The notes under the pieces: generated by a model | Told to the model about the DNA's origin: nothing | What the model saw: only the letters and a program-made list of their open reading frames with translations | The model's database searches: none | Origin: Aquimarina algiphila | GTDB lineage: Bacteria; Bacteroidota; Bacteroidia; Flavobacteriales; Flavobacteriaceae | DNA: 64,000 bases | NCBI RefSeq assembly: GCF_007489275.1 | Contig: NZ_VLNR01000014.1 | Span: 1 to 64,000, forward strand | Direction of reading: 5' to 3' | Position numbers and translations under genes: made by a program | Part shown: piece after piece, positions 1-9,484 of the stretch | Layout: every line of letters starts with the position of its first letter | Numbering within the stretch: the first letter of the stretch is position 1

Positions 1-81
1 TTGATAATCCACTTTATAGTCCAATGATAATTTTTCTAATTCATCCTTTGGAATATAATTTAAAACTTCTGAAACCTTCAT
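1..81 (-). CDS. transposase N-terminus (IS4-like), cut by window edge
   Basis: Reading leftward from an ATG at 81, 27 codons run off the window and begin MKVSEVLNYIPKDELEKLSL. A purine-rich GGGAGA lies just upstream of the start. The opening resembles, from memory, the N-terminus of IS4-type transposases common in Bacteroidetes (a short helical start before the DDE domain), but no catalytic residue is inside the window. If right, the window begins inside an insertion sequence and the noncoding stretch 82-220 holds its end. It could also be an unrelated protein; only 27 residues are visible. Confidence 0.45.
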   Translation of the reverse strand, partial: MKVSEVLNYIPKDELEKLSLDYKVDYQ

Positions 82-220
82 AGTTTCTCCCTAAATTACA
101 TAATTTTAAGGTTTCGAACACTTATGATTTATAATCCGTGCAAAACACTTAAAAACAAAATTAAAACTTTTCAGTGTCATTTGTTGCAACCAAAATATCT
201 CTGTTAAAATTGAATTAACT

Positions 221-254
221 AAAAAGACAGTCACTTTAGCGTGACCGTCTTTTA
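221..254 (-). terminator. terminator of the Rhs cassette
   Basis: An inverted repeat (AAGACAGTCAC / GTGACCGTCTT around TTTAGC) is followed by a T run when read leftward. The single mismatch becomes a G-U pair in the leftward transcript, which favours use by the leftward genes that end at 328. Confidence 0.65.
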
Positions 255-327
255 TTATCTACATAACTGTTATCGCTTACTCATACTCAGCACGGAAAAC
301 ATTTCCGCGCTATCTGGGTTTTTATTT

Positions 328-615
328 CTAATATGTACTTATTAATAAATCTATTAAATCATCAATCGATAATTGCGTTTTTATATTTTTAATTTTATCT
401 TCAAACTCAGTACTTAAAGCACCTGAAAGAAGCTTGTTTTTGTGTAAATGAGCTAAATGAGCTAAATTTTCTATTTCAAGTAACTCATCACCCGTTAGCT
501 TGCATTTTTTGTTTAAAATTCCTCTAAAATCTTCTCCACAATTATTCTTATATTCTTTTATTCGTTGTTCTAAAAAAATCATTTGTTTTATTTTGGTGTT
601 AATAAAGGTGTCCAT
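328..615 (-). CDS. small helical protein, candidate immunity protein of the Rhs toxin
   Basis: A 95-residue, charged, mostly helical protein with no signal peptide and no family I recognise. Its start overlaps the last 28 bases of the Rhs gene, so the two are translationally coupled; GGAAAAG lies just before the ATG at 615. A second possible start (Met12, base 582) would remove the overlap but has no obvious ribosome binding site. It is the last gene before the terminator at 221-254. A short cytoplasmic gene directly after an Rhs C-terminal tip is the standard position of a cognate immunity gene in polymorphic toxin systems. The role is inferred from position only. Confidence 0.6.
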   Translation of the reverse strand: MDTFINTKIKQMIFLEQRIKEYKNNCGEDFRGILNKKCKLTGDELLEIENLAHLAHLHKNKLLSGALSTEFEDKIKNIKTQLSIDDLIDLLISTY

Positions 616-3600
616 TCTTTTCCATACTTTGTTAAAGTAGGATATTCAACTCGAAACCAAGTAGATCGAGAACTAATATTACTCATATGAATTCCTGTAT
701 TTCTATATGTCCCAAACATAGTAAATACGGGACCATTAGCATTCCTGGCAAACACATAAGACAATCCATCCCACATTTTTCTATTCAAATATGGAGAAAT
801 TGGTTTAAGTAATCTCTCCATACCTACACCAGCTCTGCCGTACCAAGTCATGTCAAGTGTTTTCATTCCATTTTTTAATGCATAAGCTTGAGCTGCCGAT
901 TGTGACCCTTCTCCTACCCAAAAAACTCTACCAATAGATGAGCCACTAAGGCCTCTTGCAACCCCACCAGTAGCCACCGTCAATCCAAGTTCTAAAGATG
1001 TTCCACCTAAGAAACCGCCATAGGTTCTTCCTGCTCCATAATAATTTCCTCTTGCAAGAGATGAACCCACACTGCTTGCGGTTTGTAAACCACCAATCGT
1101 TCTACCAATAGTAGCACTATATGCCGTATATCCCGGGATAAAGTTTTTCCAGCCTCCTGCTCCCATATGCTGTTTCCAGGCTTCCCATGGATTACTAAAT
1201 ACACCAGAGACGCTATCTCCTATACCACTCCAAAAATCCTTAACGCTGGATATAGCTCCGTTGGTTGCAGCTCCTGCAATAGAATTAGTACTATTCTCCA
1301 AACTGGCTAAAACTCCTCCTATTCTATTAGCTTCACTTGCAAAATATCGTGTCCAGGGATTTAAATCCCCTGCCGACACACTATATGTACGACCATACTG
1401 AGCCGTTAACGCCTGCGACTCCCGATACGCTGCATAATTCTGATCAACAATTCCGCCCTGACCATAGGTTGGGTTTGTGCCATAAAACACATCTGTATTA
1501 GAGCCAAAAGGATCATAACTAAACCCTGCCGGCACATAGGAATCAGTCATATTATAATTAGCAAAATAATCCTGTGCACTACTATATGAATCTGCCCCGC
1601 TTGGGTCTGCGTAATATACGGGATTATTATCAAAAGCCGAGTATGGTGAGTACATAAAATGTACTACCAGGTCTTGTGCGGTCCACCGCGCGATCGCGGG
1701 ATCATAGCTGCGCAGGGGCATCTCATAAAGATCTATCCCCAGGTCTTCGTTAAGCTCTATCCCGTTAAATCCATAGTTGTGTTTACGCCCTCTTTTTATA
1801 CTCCTGGGATCGCTACTGCCATAGTTATGTTGCAGCCCAAAAGCATAATAGTGTTTCTCCTCTCGTATCTCGCTGGCATCTACCATCCCATCACCATTGT
1901 CATCGGCATAGGACAATCGTACATTGCCCAAATGGTCGGTGTATTGGTATATGTAGGTATATGAGATTGCAGCGCTACCACTCGCAATGACAGGTTCTAT
2001 ATATCCTTCTGAGAAATGAATATATTCTGGATAGGTATTCGTATCGGTATATACAAAGGTTCCAGCGTATTGGGTGGTTTTGGGGGTATTGTTTACTGTA
2101 GTAGTTTTGGATAATTTACTACCTCCAGCAGTATATACCATCTGGGTAGTCGAGGTTTGACTGCCTTGTACTACAGTAATTTGTGTGGGTAGATTAAGGT
2201 GATTATATATAATATTAGTAATCCCTTTATTAAGATCCTGGGTCATATTACCATCGATATCATAAGCATAATCATTACCACTATTGATCCCTTCTTTAAA
2301 TCCTTCTGGGTTACCAGTCAGATCAGCTACCTTAAGAAGTTTGTTACCGCTATCATAGGTATATTGTAAATAATCTACAGTCCCTCCTTGATGGTTTTCA
2401 CGAAAACCTCCAGTAATATTACCATTTTTGTCAAATGAAAAAGATTCTGAGAGGACCCCTGGATCGATTAAATCCCCTTTAAAAAATACAGATTCTGTTA
2501 AACGATTATGAGCATCATATCCATACATATACCCATATTTTTTGTTGTCATTAGAGGTTTTCCAATGGGTACTACTAATATTACCATTATAATATGCTAT
2601 TGAAAAAGAAGAAGGACCATTCTGAAGATTTGTTTTGGTATACGCTACCTTACACGCAAACAGGTCATCTCCTAGATCTGCATCGGGATCGTTGATGTGG
2701 GTGAGCCAACCGCGGATATTGTATTTGTAATCGATGGTTTGCAACCCTTCGACTCCGCTCAGGGTTCCATTACTGCTGCCGCTCGCAGAGACAGTGCCTC
2801 CTACTTTTTTATTTTCTAATTGTCCCAACTCGTCATAGCTGTTTCTGGCTACTATTTCTACCTTTTCGGTAGTGGTTTGTGTAGGTTCACCGCAGGATTC
2901 TGATAAGGAGTTATCGCCTATACACTGCTTTTCATCTAGTAAACGTCCTGCATGGTCATAAGTAAACGTTTGCTGGGTAACAATCTCTGCGTTGGTTCCT
3001 TTTTTATGGTAGGATCTTGATTTTAGTAGTTTACCAGTAAAATCAAGTTGTAGTTTCACTACATCGGTAGTTTGCAAGTATGGGTTATCAGAAAAAGTAT
3101 ATACTGCGCTGCCATCATTATCATAATAGATTACAGAAGTAATCCAATGATGGGTGCCTAGTACTTTTTCTTTGGTTCCTGTGGCAAAATCCTGTGTATT
3201 TTGGGTGATCACTTCTCCATAGACATTGGCATGAGCAATTGCTTCTGGCTTGCTAGTACGGTCGAACTCGTACGTATCATAATAATTGATCGTATGTAAC
3301 TCTGTTATATTAGTAGGAAATACGGTATTGGTATAATACAACTGATTCTCGAATCCTGCAATCGGGCTTGTTGTTTTGCTTTCATACAATGCATTTATAG
3401 GCAATGCACTTACCATAGTTTGCAATGCACTCCTGGTACTACTATCGGTATACATCCCAGTATATATGACTCTGCCTAAAAAATCATATTTGGTAAACAG
3501 CCATTTATGTTCTGCTTTTAATTTGGCAGACTGCACCAGAACGGGCTGTCCCAAGTCATTATACACAGTACTTTCCAATCCTTTACCCGGATCTTTTTTC

Positions 3601-5294
3601 TCAATAACGGCACCGCTGCTATTGTATTTGTATTGATATCCAAGTTCGGCAAGTTCTATGGCACTTATACCGTCTGTTACTTTTACTTTTGGTGATAATA
3701 CAAAACTTAGGTTACCGTAATCATCGTATATACTATAGGTATCTAATCCTGCTTTACGAGACAATACAGTCTGCCCTTGTTGGTTTACAAAAGTTTCTAT
3801 AGTTTTTCCGTCTTCATCGGTTACGGTGGATTTTTGCAATTCTTTATAGGCATAAAAACCATCTTCGACCAAAGTAGGGTTTGCTAAACTGTTACCAGTA
3901 TAGCTTACTTTATATTTTCTAACTTCGTTTGCTGCATTAAACCCCCGGTCAAATTTCACTTCATGTCCGCTCCCCATGTGCCAATCGTACCCAGGAGCTG
4001 CTTGTTGTAGAGGTCTACTTCCTGGAGTATTATCATATAAAGATTCGCTATACGGAACCACCTTTGGGTAAGGAGTTGATTCTCCTTGATCTGATAGATA
4101 CTCCTGATAAAACTCTCTTACATCGTGTGTGACATTTTCTTGATTTGTTTTTTGCAAAAACGAGCCTCCATTAGTTGTAGAAGTATACGGTAAGAACTGT
4201 TGTTTTTGTCTCCCCATATAATCATAGGTATGTATTTGTACCATATCATTTCCTTTGGGCGATTGACCAATAGCAATACTCTTTATGGTTCTTCCTAATC
4301 CATCATAATAAGTCACTCCTTCGATGACATCATGTTGTTTACTAATCGTATTTATATCTTGTATGGGTATCTGTGGTACTGCGGTATAGACATAATTCTC
4401 ATGATTAGAAAGCAATGGTTTTCTATAATTTGTAGTGGCACATCCCTGATTTTCTCCTGCTTCTGTAGGACACATATCCAAATTATTATCCACATATCCG
4501 GTGGGCTTGGCACATCCCGTAACTGTTATTGGTACGCTGGCAGGGTCTCCAAAACCATCGTTATCTATATCTGTGTACCATTGCGTAACCGAAATCTGGT
4601 TTGCTGATCCTGCTACAAGATCTACATTAAGTGGTAATGCGCCACCCCATGTTTGGGAAGTAGTGTCATAATACCTTAGGTAATAATTTCCTGATTCATA
4701 TACTATGGTTTCATCAGCTTCATATTCATTATCATCTCTACCATTTCCTGTTTTTACTAGCCGAGATTGTATTTTCATTGTTGTAGAAGTACCATTTGGA
4801 GTTAATTGCCAGTACCACGCTCTTCCATTTGGTATATCTGCATTTGTTTTTAATACTGCAGTATAACAATCTATATAGGATACTGCTACCCCGGCATATG
4901 TAGCCATGTTATCAGGGTCTTTAACCGTAATATTTTTATCTGTATATTCAATTTTTTCCTGCAAAATAGGTGTTGGGTCTTGTGAAGTACCTGACATCCA
5001 TTGTTGTAATCCTGTATACAACAAATATCCTTGCCCTACAGAAGTCCAACGCACTGTGATGGCATCGGTGGTCGCATTAAAATGAGTGATCACGCCTCCA
5101 TAAACCTGCCAATTATTAATATCTCCCCTGGGTACAAAGGTTTCAGGAGATCTAGTTACAACAGTATAACTGCGTTCTTGATTAAGAAACGATATGGGAT
5201 CATAATTGTCTACATTTTCTATTCCCAATTGTCCATAGGTATGGGTAATAACTAAAAAAGTAAGAAGTGCTATTATTTTATGTATATATTTCAT
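588..5294 (-). CDS. secreted Rhs/YD-repeat protein with variable C-terminal tip (candidate polymorphic toxin)
   Basis: 1568 residues with a signal peptide (about 1-21, ending THTYGQ). A beta-rich N-terminal part contains a thrombospondin-3-like acidic stretch (DIDNDGFGDPASVP). A DUF6443-type segment starts near RKPLLSNHENYVYT, followed by many YD repeats (YDGLGR, YDYMGR, YDDYGN, YDHAGR, YDELGQ). The conserved Rhs core is near the end: DHLGNVRLSY at about 1121, then YYAFGLQHNYG, YGFNGIELNEDLG, LRSYDPAIARWTAQD and NNPVYYADPSG at about 1231. The remaining ~337 residues are unlike the core: a glycine-rich linker, then a ~110-residue end with WVGEG, NGMKTLDMT, W..LSYVFARNANG and STWFRVEYPTL. That pattern resembles tips of other Rhs toxins, but I cannot name the activity. 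The start lies 9 bases after the stop of the upstream partner gene, so they are cotranscribed. Export through the envelope is inferred. Confidence 0.85.
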   Translation of the reverse strand: MKYIHKIIALLTFLVITHTYGQLGIENVDNYDPISFLNQERSYTVVTRSPETFVPRGDINNWQVYGGVITHFNATTDAITVRWTSVGQGYLLYTGLQQWMSGTSQDPTPILQEKIEYTDKNITVKDPDNMATYAGVAVSYIDCYTAVLKTNADIPNGRAWYWQLTPNGTSTTMKIQSRLVKTGNGRDDNEYEADETIVYESGNYYLRYYDTTSQTWGGALPLNVDLVAGSANQISVTQWYTDIDNDGFGDPASVPITVTGCAKPTGYVDNNLDMCPTEAGENQGCATTNYRKPLLSNHENYVYTAVPQIPIQDINTISKQHDVIEGVTYYDGLGRTIKSIAIGQSPKGNDMVQIHTYDYMGRQKQQFLPYTSTTNGGSFLQKTNQENVTHDVREFYQEYLSDQGESTPYPKVVPYSESLYDNTPGSRPLQQAAPGYDWHMGSGHEVKFDRGFNAANEVRKYKVSYTGNSLANPTLVEDGFYAYKELQKSTVTDEDGKTIETFVNQQGQTVLSRKAGLDTYSIYDDYGNLSFVLSPKVKVTDGISAIELAELGYQYKYNSSGAVIEKKDPGKGLESTVYNDLGQPVLVQSAKLKAEHKWLFTKYDFLGRVIYTGMYTDSSTRSALQTMVSALPINALYESKTTSPIAGFENQLYYTNTVFPTNITELHTINYYDTYEFDRTSKPEAIAHANVYGEVITQNTQDFATGTKEKVLGTHHWITSVIYYDNDGSAVYTFSDNPYLQTTDVVKLQLDFTGKLLKSRSYHKKGTNAEIVTQQTFTYDHAGRLLDEKQCIGDNSLSESCGEPTQTTTEKVEIVARNSYDELGQLENKKVGGTVSASGSSNGTLSGVEGLQTIDYKYNIRGWLTHINDPDADLGDDLFACKVAYTKTNLQNGPSSFSIAYYNGNISSTHWKTSNDNKKYGYMYGYDAHNRLTESVFFKGDLIDPGVLSESFSFDKNGNITGGFRENHQGGTVDYLQYTYDSGNKLLKVADLTGNPEGFKEGINSGNDYAYDIDGNMTQDLNKGITNIIYNHLNLPTQITVVQGSQTSTTQMVYTAGGSKLSKTTTVNNTPKTTQYAGTFVYTDTNTYPEYIHFSEGYIEPVIASGSAAISYTYIYQYTDHLGNVRLSYADDNGDGMVDASEIREEKHYYAFGLQHNYGSSDPRSIKRGRKHNYGFNGIELNEDLGIDLYEMPLRSYDPAIARWTAQDLVVHFMYSPYSAFDNNPVYYADPSGADSYSSAQDYFANYNMTDSYVPAGFSYDPFGSNTDVFYGTNPTYGQGGIVDQNYAAYRESQALTAQYGRTYSVSAGDLNPWTRYFASEANRIGGVLASLENSTNSIAGAATNGAISSVKDFWSGIGDSVSGVFSNPWEAWKQHMGAGGWKNFIPGYTAYSATIGRTIGGLQTASSVGSSLARGNYYGAGRTYGGFLGGTSLELGLTVATGGVARGLSGSSIGRVFWVGEGSQSAAQAYALKNGMKTLDMTWYGRAGVGMERLLKPISPYLNRKMWDGLSYVFARNANGPVFTMFGTYRNTGIHMSNISSRSTWFRVEYPTLTKYGKEWTPLLTPK
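2743..2766. repeat. REP-like hairpin inside the Rhs coding sequence
   Basis: AACCCT and AGGGTT flank TCGACTCCGCTC. The core CTTCGACTCCGCTCAGGG resembles, from memory, dispersed GTCGAAG/CTGAGC repeat elements of bacterial intergenic DNA. Here it is read in frame and encodes TLSGVEGLQ within the Rhs protein, next to a serine/glycine stretch. The resemblance was not verified by search. Confidence 0.45.
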
Positions 5295-5303
5295 CTTGTC
5301 TTC

Positions 5304-8297
5304 TTATTTTTTGGTGTTATACAATGTATGGTTAATAATATTTCCTTCATTATCTTTTGTAATCGTTAGACGATGACGATCATCATACTCAAAAAAGGTT
5401 TTTTGTTTTCGAGAGTCCATCGTAAATTTTACTAATCCGGTGTTGACATCATAGTTGGTATACGCACACCTTGCGTAAGGGTAGTGTTCTGTGAGATAGT
5501 CTATCAAATAGCTCACTTCATCAACTTGTTGCTGATCGGTATTGATCTGTTGTAAGGCCTCAATTACATTAGATGCTGCTCCCCCAGATGCAGGAATCGC
5601 TGTTAATGCTGCATGAGTGATATTACTAATTACCAGAAAGGGTTTTCTATCCTGTGGTGTATAGAAGGTGTATCCCGATGTATTTCTATTGGTACTCACT
5701 TCATAAGGTACTCCCTGATTCGAATATTGATCATAGGTAGTAATTATGAGATGCTCAGGGTCTGATGTTTGCACCTGTCCTGTAGTGCTTACCCCTAATT
5801 GAGTTCCTGCCAGGGTAAGGGATTCGGTATTGGGTGCAGGACTCCATTGATAACTTTTAGAAGGAACGACCATGTTGTTATGGATTTTAAATTCTGAAAC
5901 ACTAGTCCCCAAGGCATAGGTAGTTCCTTTGTTTTCTATCGTACTCTTTTTTGAGATTTGTGGCAAAATATTATCAACAACCATCTTATTGATCACAGGG
6001 TTTGATGTGCTATACTCATATGGATAGGTATAGGTGGTTTTCTGTTTCTGATGATGATCAGTATATGTGATGCCTTCCTTTATTTTGTGATAGGTAGTAT
6101 CATATGTATACCTTGCCACACTGTGTAGCTTTACATCGATAGTGTCTTCTGCTGTAAACGTAGTGGCTATGTATTGATGTAGATGTGAGTTCTTAAAAAA
6201 CTTATCTGTATACTCGTCATAGGTATACGTCCTCCTTTCGCTCAAAAAATTGGGTTTGTCATAAAGCTTATATAATTTACCCCAACCTTTGTGGGTTACA
6301 ATTTGTGGGATATAGCTATCCTCATGTTGCGGATCGTTATCTGCAGTATAAAAATATCTTGTTTTGGATACAGGTTTTCCTTCGGCATCAAATTGAAGTG
6401 TTGCTATTAATTTGGTCTGTTTAGCACTGCTTTTTGACCCAAATACAGGTATTTTACTCAGGCTATATTCTCCTGTAGCAGCGATACTAAATTCTTCCTG
6501 GTGAGGCATTGATGCACTTGGTTCTACATCAAATATGCTAATTACCGAAGATCCATTAGGCAGTAATTTTTCGATAGCATTATGACTTTTTCTATCATCC
6601 AAAAGGTTAGTCAGTCCTATTTTTTCTTTTTCTGAGACTGTTCTATATACTATGGTTGACTTATTACCTTTATTATCATCATATACTATTTTATCGATTT
6701 GAATGGGTTCTACTTTTGGCTGTTTTTTTCCATTTCTATTTTGATAATGATACACTATACTTCCTTTGGTTGGTAGTGTAATCTTTTTAAGCAACCCTAT
6801 ATGTGCCAGGTTTGCAACAGATATATGGCCTGACGGAATAAAAACTGCACCATGTATATTATCTTCAATAAAATAACATATTCTATCATTATTTGTCTGC
6901 CTGTCTTCATAAGGTATACTCGAGTCATAATTTATATTATACCGATGCCCATATCCATAGTGATTGTATCTGGAGTATGCTCCTTTTTCATAATATCCAA
7001 ATTGATTTCTATGAAAACTATCATAATCGGGCAGACTATTGTTTAACTCATACTCAAAAACATAAGGTTCTTCATTGTTAATTTTTATGCTTTTCAAAAA
7101 AGGTCTTTTATTATAAAGGTCGTACCCTAATACAGCACTTTTTGCCGGAATACCTACACCGCTTACATCTATTCTATCTAGTTTATGTCCATCATGTGCG
7201 CCCACAACATTTTCTAAATTAGAATACTGAAATTGTATATTGATGGTATTATGTATCGTGATCGACTTTAGATTGGATCTTTTTATATACTTTCTGGGAA
7301 TAGCAGTAGCTTCTCTATATGTACATATAGATGCTGTATCAAATTTATTGGGAATTTCTGGGTACAAACCTTCTGTATTCTGAAATATCCCTACACTCTC
7401 GTCTACTTTTTGTAACCTGCTGTCGGGAGTATTTATATAAGCAATATCAAAAGGATGATATTCATATACTACAGTATTACCATTGGGTGCTACAATCCTG
7501 GTTAGATTCCATGTGGTTATAACCGGTCTTTTTTGCAGAGGGAAGCTTGAGTCTTCTGTATTCCATTGTAAGTTGTTATAATTTCCTCCAAAATAATATT
7601 TGTATCCATTATCTGCAGTGATTATGATCTGAGAGTCTGCGGGTTTACGGGGATCAAAAATAGTTTTTTCTGAGCGTTGCTCGGCAAAACCAGAAAGATC
7701 TACTTTAAGGTGATACGGACCATTAGGCACTACTTTGGCTGAGCCATCCAGATCTATAAAAAACTTACCTGAAATTCCTCCGCCAAAATTAAACTGAAAC
7801 TCATCTGGATTTACCTCATAAGGATCATTAAATGTCCCCACATGATAATAGTTGTCATGTACATTTAACACCGACCTATCCATGATTTGCGTTTTGGTAG
7901 GATGATGTTTTTTGATCCCGGTATAGTATCCATCCAGATTAATTGGGTTATCGTCTCCATCCGTAAGGTTTCTATCATCTCGCAGTTCATCCTCAACCCC
8001 ATTTACAGTTCTGGTAATTGCGCCTCCAGTGTTTAAAAACCAGTTATGTCCAACTTCACTTTCTCGTTTTGCCGGCTGAAAACCTTGTGAGGAATAATGC
8101 AAACCAATATTGATGTTAAATCCAAATTCATTAATAGTACAAATGGGGATATCCTTTTCCATTCGCCTATTGTACCTTGAAGCAGAACCATTGCCAAAAT
8201 CTACAAAATCTTGTGCTTGTGCAGAGTTTTGTGCTGATAATGAAGCAATGCCAGTAATACATGTAACTAAAAATACTTTAAAAATTGTTCGCATCAT
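5304..8297 (-). CDS. large secreted SpvB/Rhs-partner-like protein
   Basis: About 997 residues from Met at 8297. I chose this start, or the adjacent Met at 8294, because the signal peptide (MMRTIFKVFLVTCITGIASL then SAQ) begins there; the frame is open to 8357 but those 20 extra residues are not signal-like. The segment NINIGLHYSSQGFQPAKRES, then VGHNWFLNTGGAITRTVNG, matches the 'well-behaved stalk' seen at the start of SpvB/TcaC-like proteins. The end carries YD-repeat-like pieces (YDVNTGLVKFTMDSRKQKTF, then FEYDDRHRL). The stop is 9 bases before the Rhs gene. In Bacteroidetes such proteins are usually paired with Rhs genes, so it probably helps build or deliver the Rhs shell. The precise role is unknown. 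Confidence 0.75.
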   Translation of the reverse strand: MMRTIFKVFLVTCITGIASLSAQNSAQAQDFVDFGNGSASRYNRRMEKDIPICTINEFGFNINIGLHYSSQGFQPAKRESEVGHNWFLNTGGAITRTVNGVEDELRDDRNLTDGDDNPINLDGYYTGIKKHHPTKTQIMDRSVLNVHDNYYHVGTFNDPYEVNPDEFQFNFGGGISGKFFIDLDGSAKVVPNGPYHLKVDLSGFAEQRSEKTIFDPRKPADSQIIITADNGYKYYFGGNYNNLQWNTEDSSFPLQKRPVITTWNLTRIVAPNGNTVVYEYHPFDIAYINTPDSRLQKVDESVGIFQNTEGLYPEIPNKFDTASICTYREATAIPRKYIKRSNLKSITIHNTINIQFQYSNLENVVGAHDGHKLDRIDVSGVGIPAKSAVLGYDLYNKRPFLKSIKINNEEPYVFEYELNNSLPDYDSFHRNQFGYYEKGAYSRYNHYGYGHRYNINYDSSIPYEDRQTNNDRICYFIEDNIHGAVFIPSGHISVANLAHIGLLKKITLPTKGSIVYHYQNRNGKKQPKVEPIQIDKIVYDDNKGNKSTIVYRTVSEKEKIGLTNLLDDRKSHNAIEKLLPNGSSVISIFDVEPSASMPHQEEFSIAATGEYSLSKIPVFGSKSSAKQTKLIATLQFDAEGKPVSKTRYFYTADNDPQHEDSYIPQIVTHKGWGKLYKLYDKPNFLSERRTYTYDEYTDKFFKNSHLHQYIATTFTAEDTIDVKLHSVARYTYDTTYHKIKEGITYTDHHQKQKTTYTYPYEYSTSNPVINKMVVDNILPQISKKSTIENKGTTYALGTSVSEFKIHNNMVVPSKSYQWSPAPNTESLTLAGTQLGVSTTGQVQTSDPEHLIITTYDQYSNQGVPYEVSTNRNTSGYTFYTPQDRKPFLVISNITHAALTAIPASGGAASNVIEALQQINTDQQQVDEVSYLIDYLTEHYPYARCAYTNYDVNTGLVKFTMDSRKQKTFFEYDDRHRLTITKDNEGNIINHTLYNTKK

Positions 8298-8502
8298 TTT
8301 TACTTGATTTATGTTTTTTTGTTTTCCCGGGACAAGAATAATAAAAGCCAGTTTCATTTTTCGGGACTCGGAGATTATAAAAGTTAAACTGTTGTTAAAT
8401 AGACGACGAAAGCTGTCAGTTTAATAAGGATGAACCTCACTGTTTTTTAAAATACTAGCCATAATAACCGATTTAATGACTCCATAACAGTCAATCACTT
8501 TT

Positions 8503-8523
8503 TAAAAACGCCCAATAGGACGT
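8503..8523 (-). terminator. terminator downstream of the 8642-9145 gene
   Basis: Read leftward: ACGTCC, loop TATT, GGGCGT (one G-U pair), then TTTTT. It is the last of a series of hairpins after the leftward gene that ends at 8642. Confidence 0.55.
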
Positions 8524-8570
8524 CATCCTAGTAGTTATAGGATGTTCGAGAGGACATACAGACCTTTAAA

Positions 8571-8611
8571 ACCACCCCATAGGGGGTGTCTGATACCCCC
8601 TATGGGGTGGT
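8571..8611. repeat. perfect 17-bp inverted repeat in a hairpin array
   Basis: ACCACCCCATAGGGGGT, a 7-base loop (GTCTGAT), then its exact complement. It is much more GC-rich than its surroundings. Three more hairpins lie close by: 8508-8523, 8524-8544 (CATCCTA/TAGGATG) and 8638-8651 (CGACC TATT GGTCG, across the stop codon of the next gene). The first and last of these three share a TATT/AATA loop. Confidence 0.75.
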
Positions 8612-8641
8612 CATTATGACCTAAAGGGGGTTACATGCGAC

Positions 8642-9145
8642 CTATTGGTCGTTATTAGCATCTGATTCCTTGTTTTCTTCGAGAACTGTAGAGCTACGCC
8701 CTGGGAATTGGCTTGATAAATCTTTATAAATGTTAGTAGTACCTGCTACGTTTTGTTGGCTGATGAGCTTAATGTTGCGGTAATATGCTATTGCTGCGTT
8801 ATAAATATCGGTACTTAGTAGTTTAGAAGTATCGTCTAAACTCTCATAAACAGAAGTAATACGTCTTAAGATAGGGATGATGTCCTCTCTGGCTTTTACA
8901 TCTTTATCAAACTCTTTTTTATCCAGATAGAAAGGCACAAGCTCAGGCTTCTGTTCCATATACTCACCAACTTTTTTGACCCAATTCTCTGTTTTATCAC
9001 CAAGTTTACCGTATAGCTGACGTTCTTCAGAGGTTAAATTGATCACTTTACTGCTAATGATTTTTTCAATGGTCGAGATTGATTGCTTAATCTGGTCTAC
9101 TTCCTGTGTAGAAAATTCAGTTGAAATTAAATTATTCATTGTCAT
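8642..9145 (-). CDS. hypothetical helical protein
   Basis: 167 residues, no signal peptide or membrane segment, predicted mostly helical with many Glu/Lys/Asp and a disordered C-terminal tail (EENKESDANNDQ). I do not recognise a family. Met3 (base 9139) is an equally good start. It is monocistronic: the next leftward gene begins over 340 bases on, after the hairpin array and a terminator. It sits beside the Rhs cassette, but nothing in the protein links it to toxin delivery. Confidence 0.6.
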   Translation of the reverse strand: MTMNNLISTEFSTQEVDQIKQSISTIEKIISSKVINLTSEERQLYGKLGDKTENWVKKVGEYMEQKPELVPFYLDKKEFDKDVKAREDIIPILRRITSVYESLDDTSKLLSTDIYNAAIAYYRNIKLISQQNVAGTTNIYKDLSSQFPGRSSTVLEENKESDANNDQ

Positions 9146-9484
9146 ATTACTATGTTTTTAATACAATCCTAAAGACTGCTTTATTATTAAGGGACTAAAG
9201 TAAATATTGAGCATATAGTTACATTACAGAAATCTGTAAACGAGATCTTTATATTTTTTAACGATAGTAATTGTTGGGTGGCTATTTTATATAACTACTC
9301 ATAATATCTAAGATATCCTAGCATAGAAATGTTTTCTGTGTAGAGAAAGAGTATGAAAATCAAACTCTCTTTATGCAATCAAGGAAACATTGAATATGTA
9401 TCTCTATGACGTCTGATCAAAATTGTGTTACAAGTATCATAACCCTTTGTCTATCTTTGTTATTAAAACACACTGCATTAAAAT
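9146..9484. other. divergent intergenic region
   Basis: 339 bases between two divergent genes. It contains the promoter-like box at 9452-9459 for the rightward gene and a weak leftward TACTTTAG about 70 bases before the start at 9145. No gene or repeat seen. Confidence 0.4.
9452..9459 (+). promoter_or_regulatory. Bacteroidetes -7 box (TATCTTTG)
   Basis: Exact match to TAnnTTTG 25 bases before the start codon at 9485. The nearest TTG (9423-9425) is 26 bases upstream, somewhat far for a -33 element. Confidence 0.4.

Noticed and set aside
6852..7081. Overlapping rightward frames inside the SpvB-like gene
   Set aside because: They lie wholly inside a long, clearly coding leftward gene, have no ribosome binding site and low-complexity products; antisense shadows.
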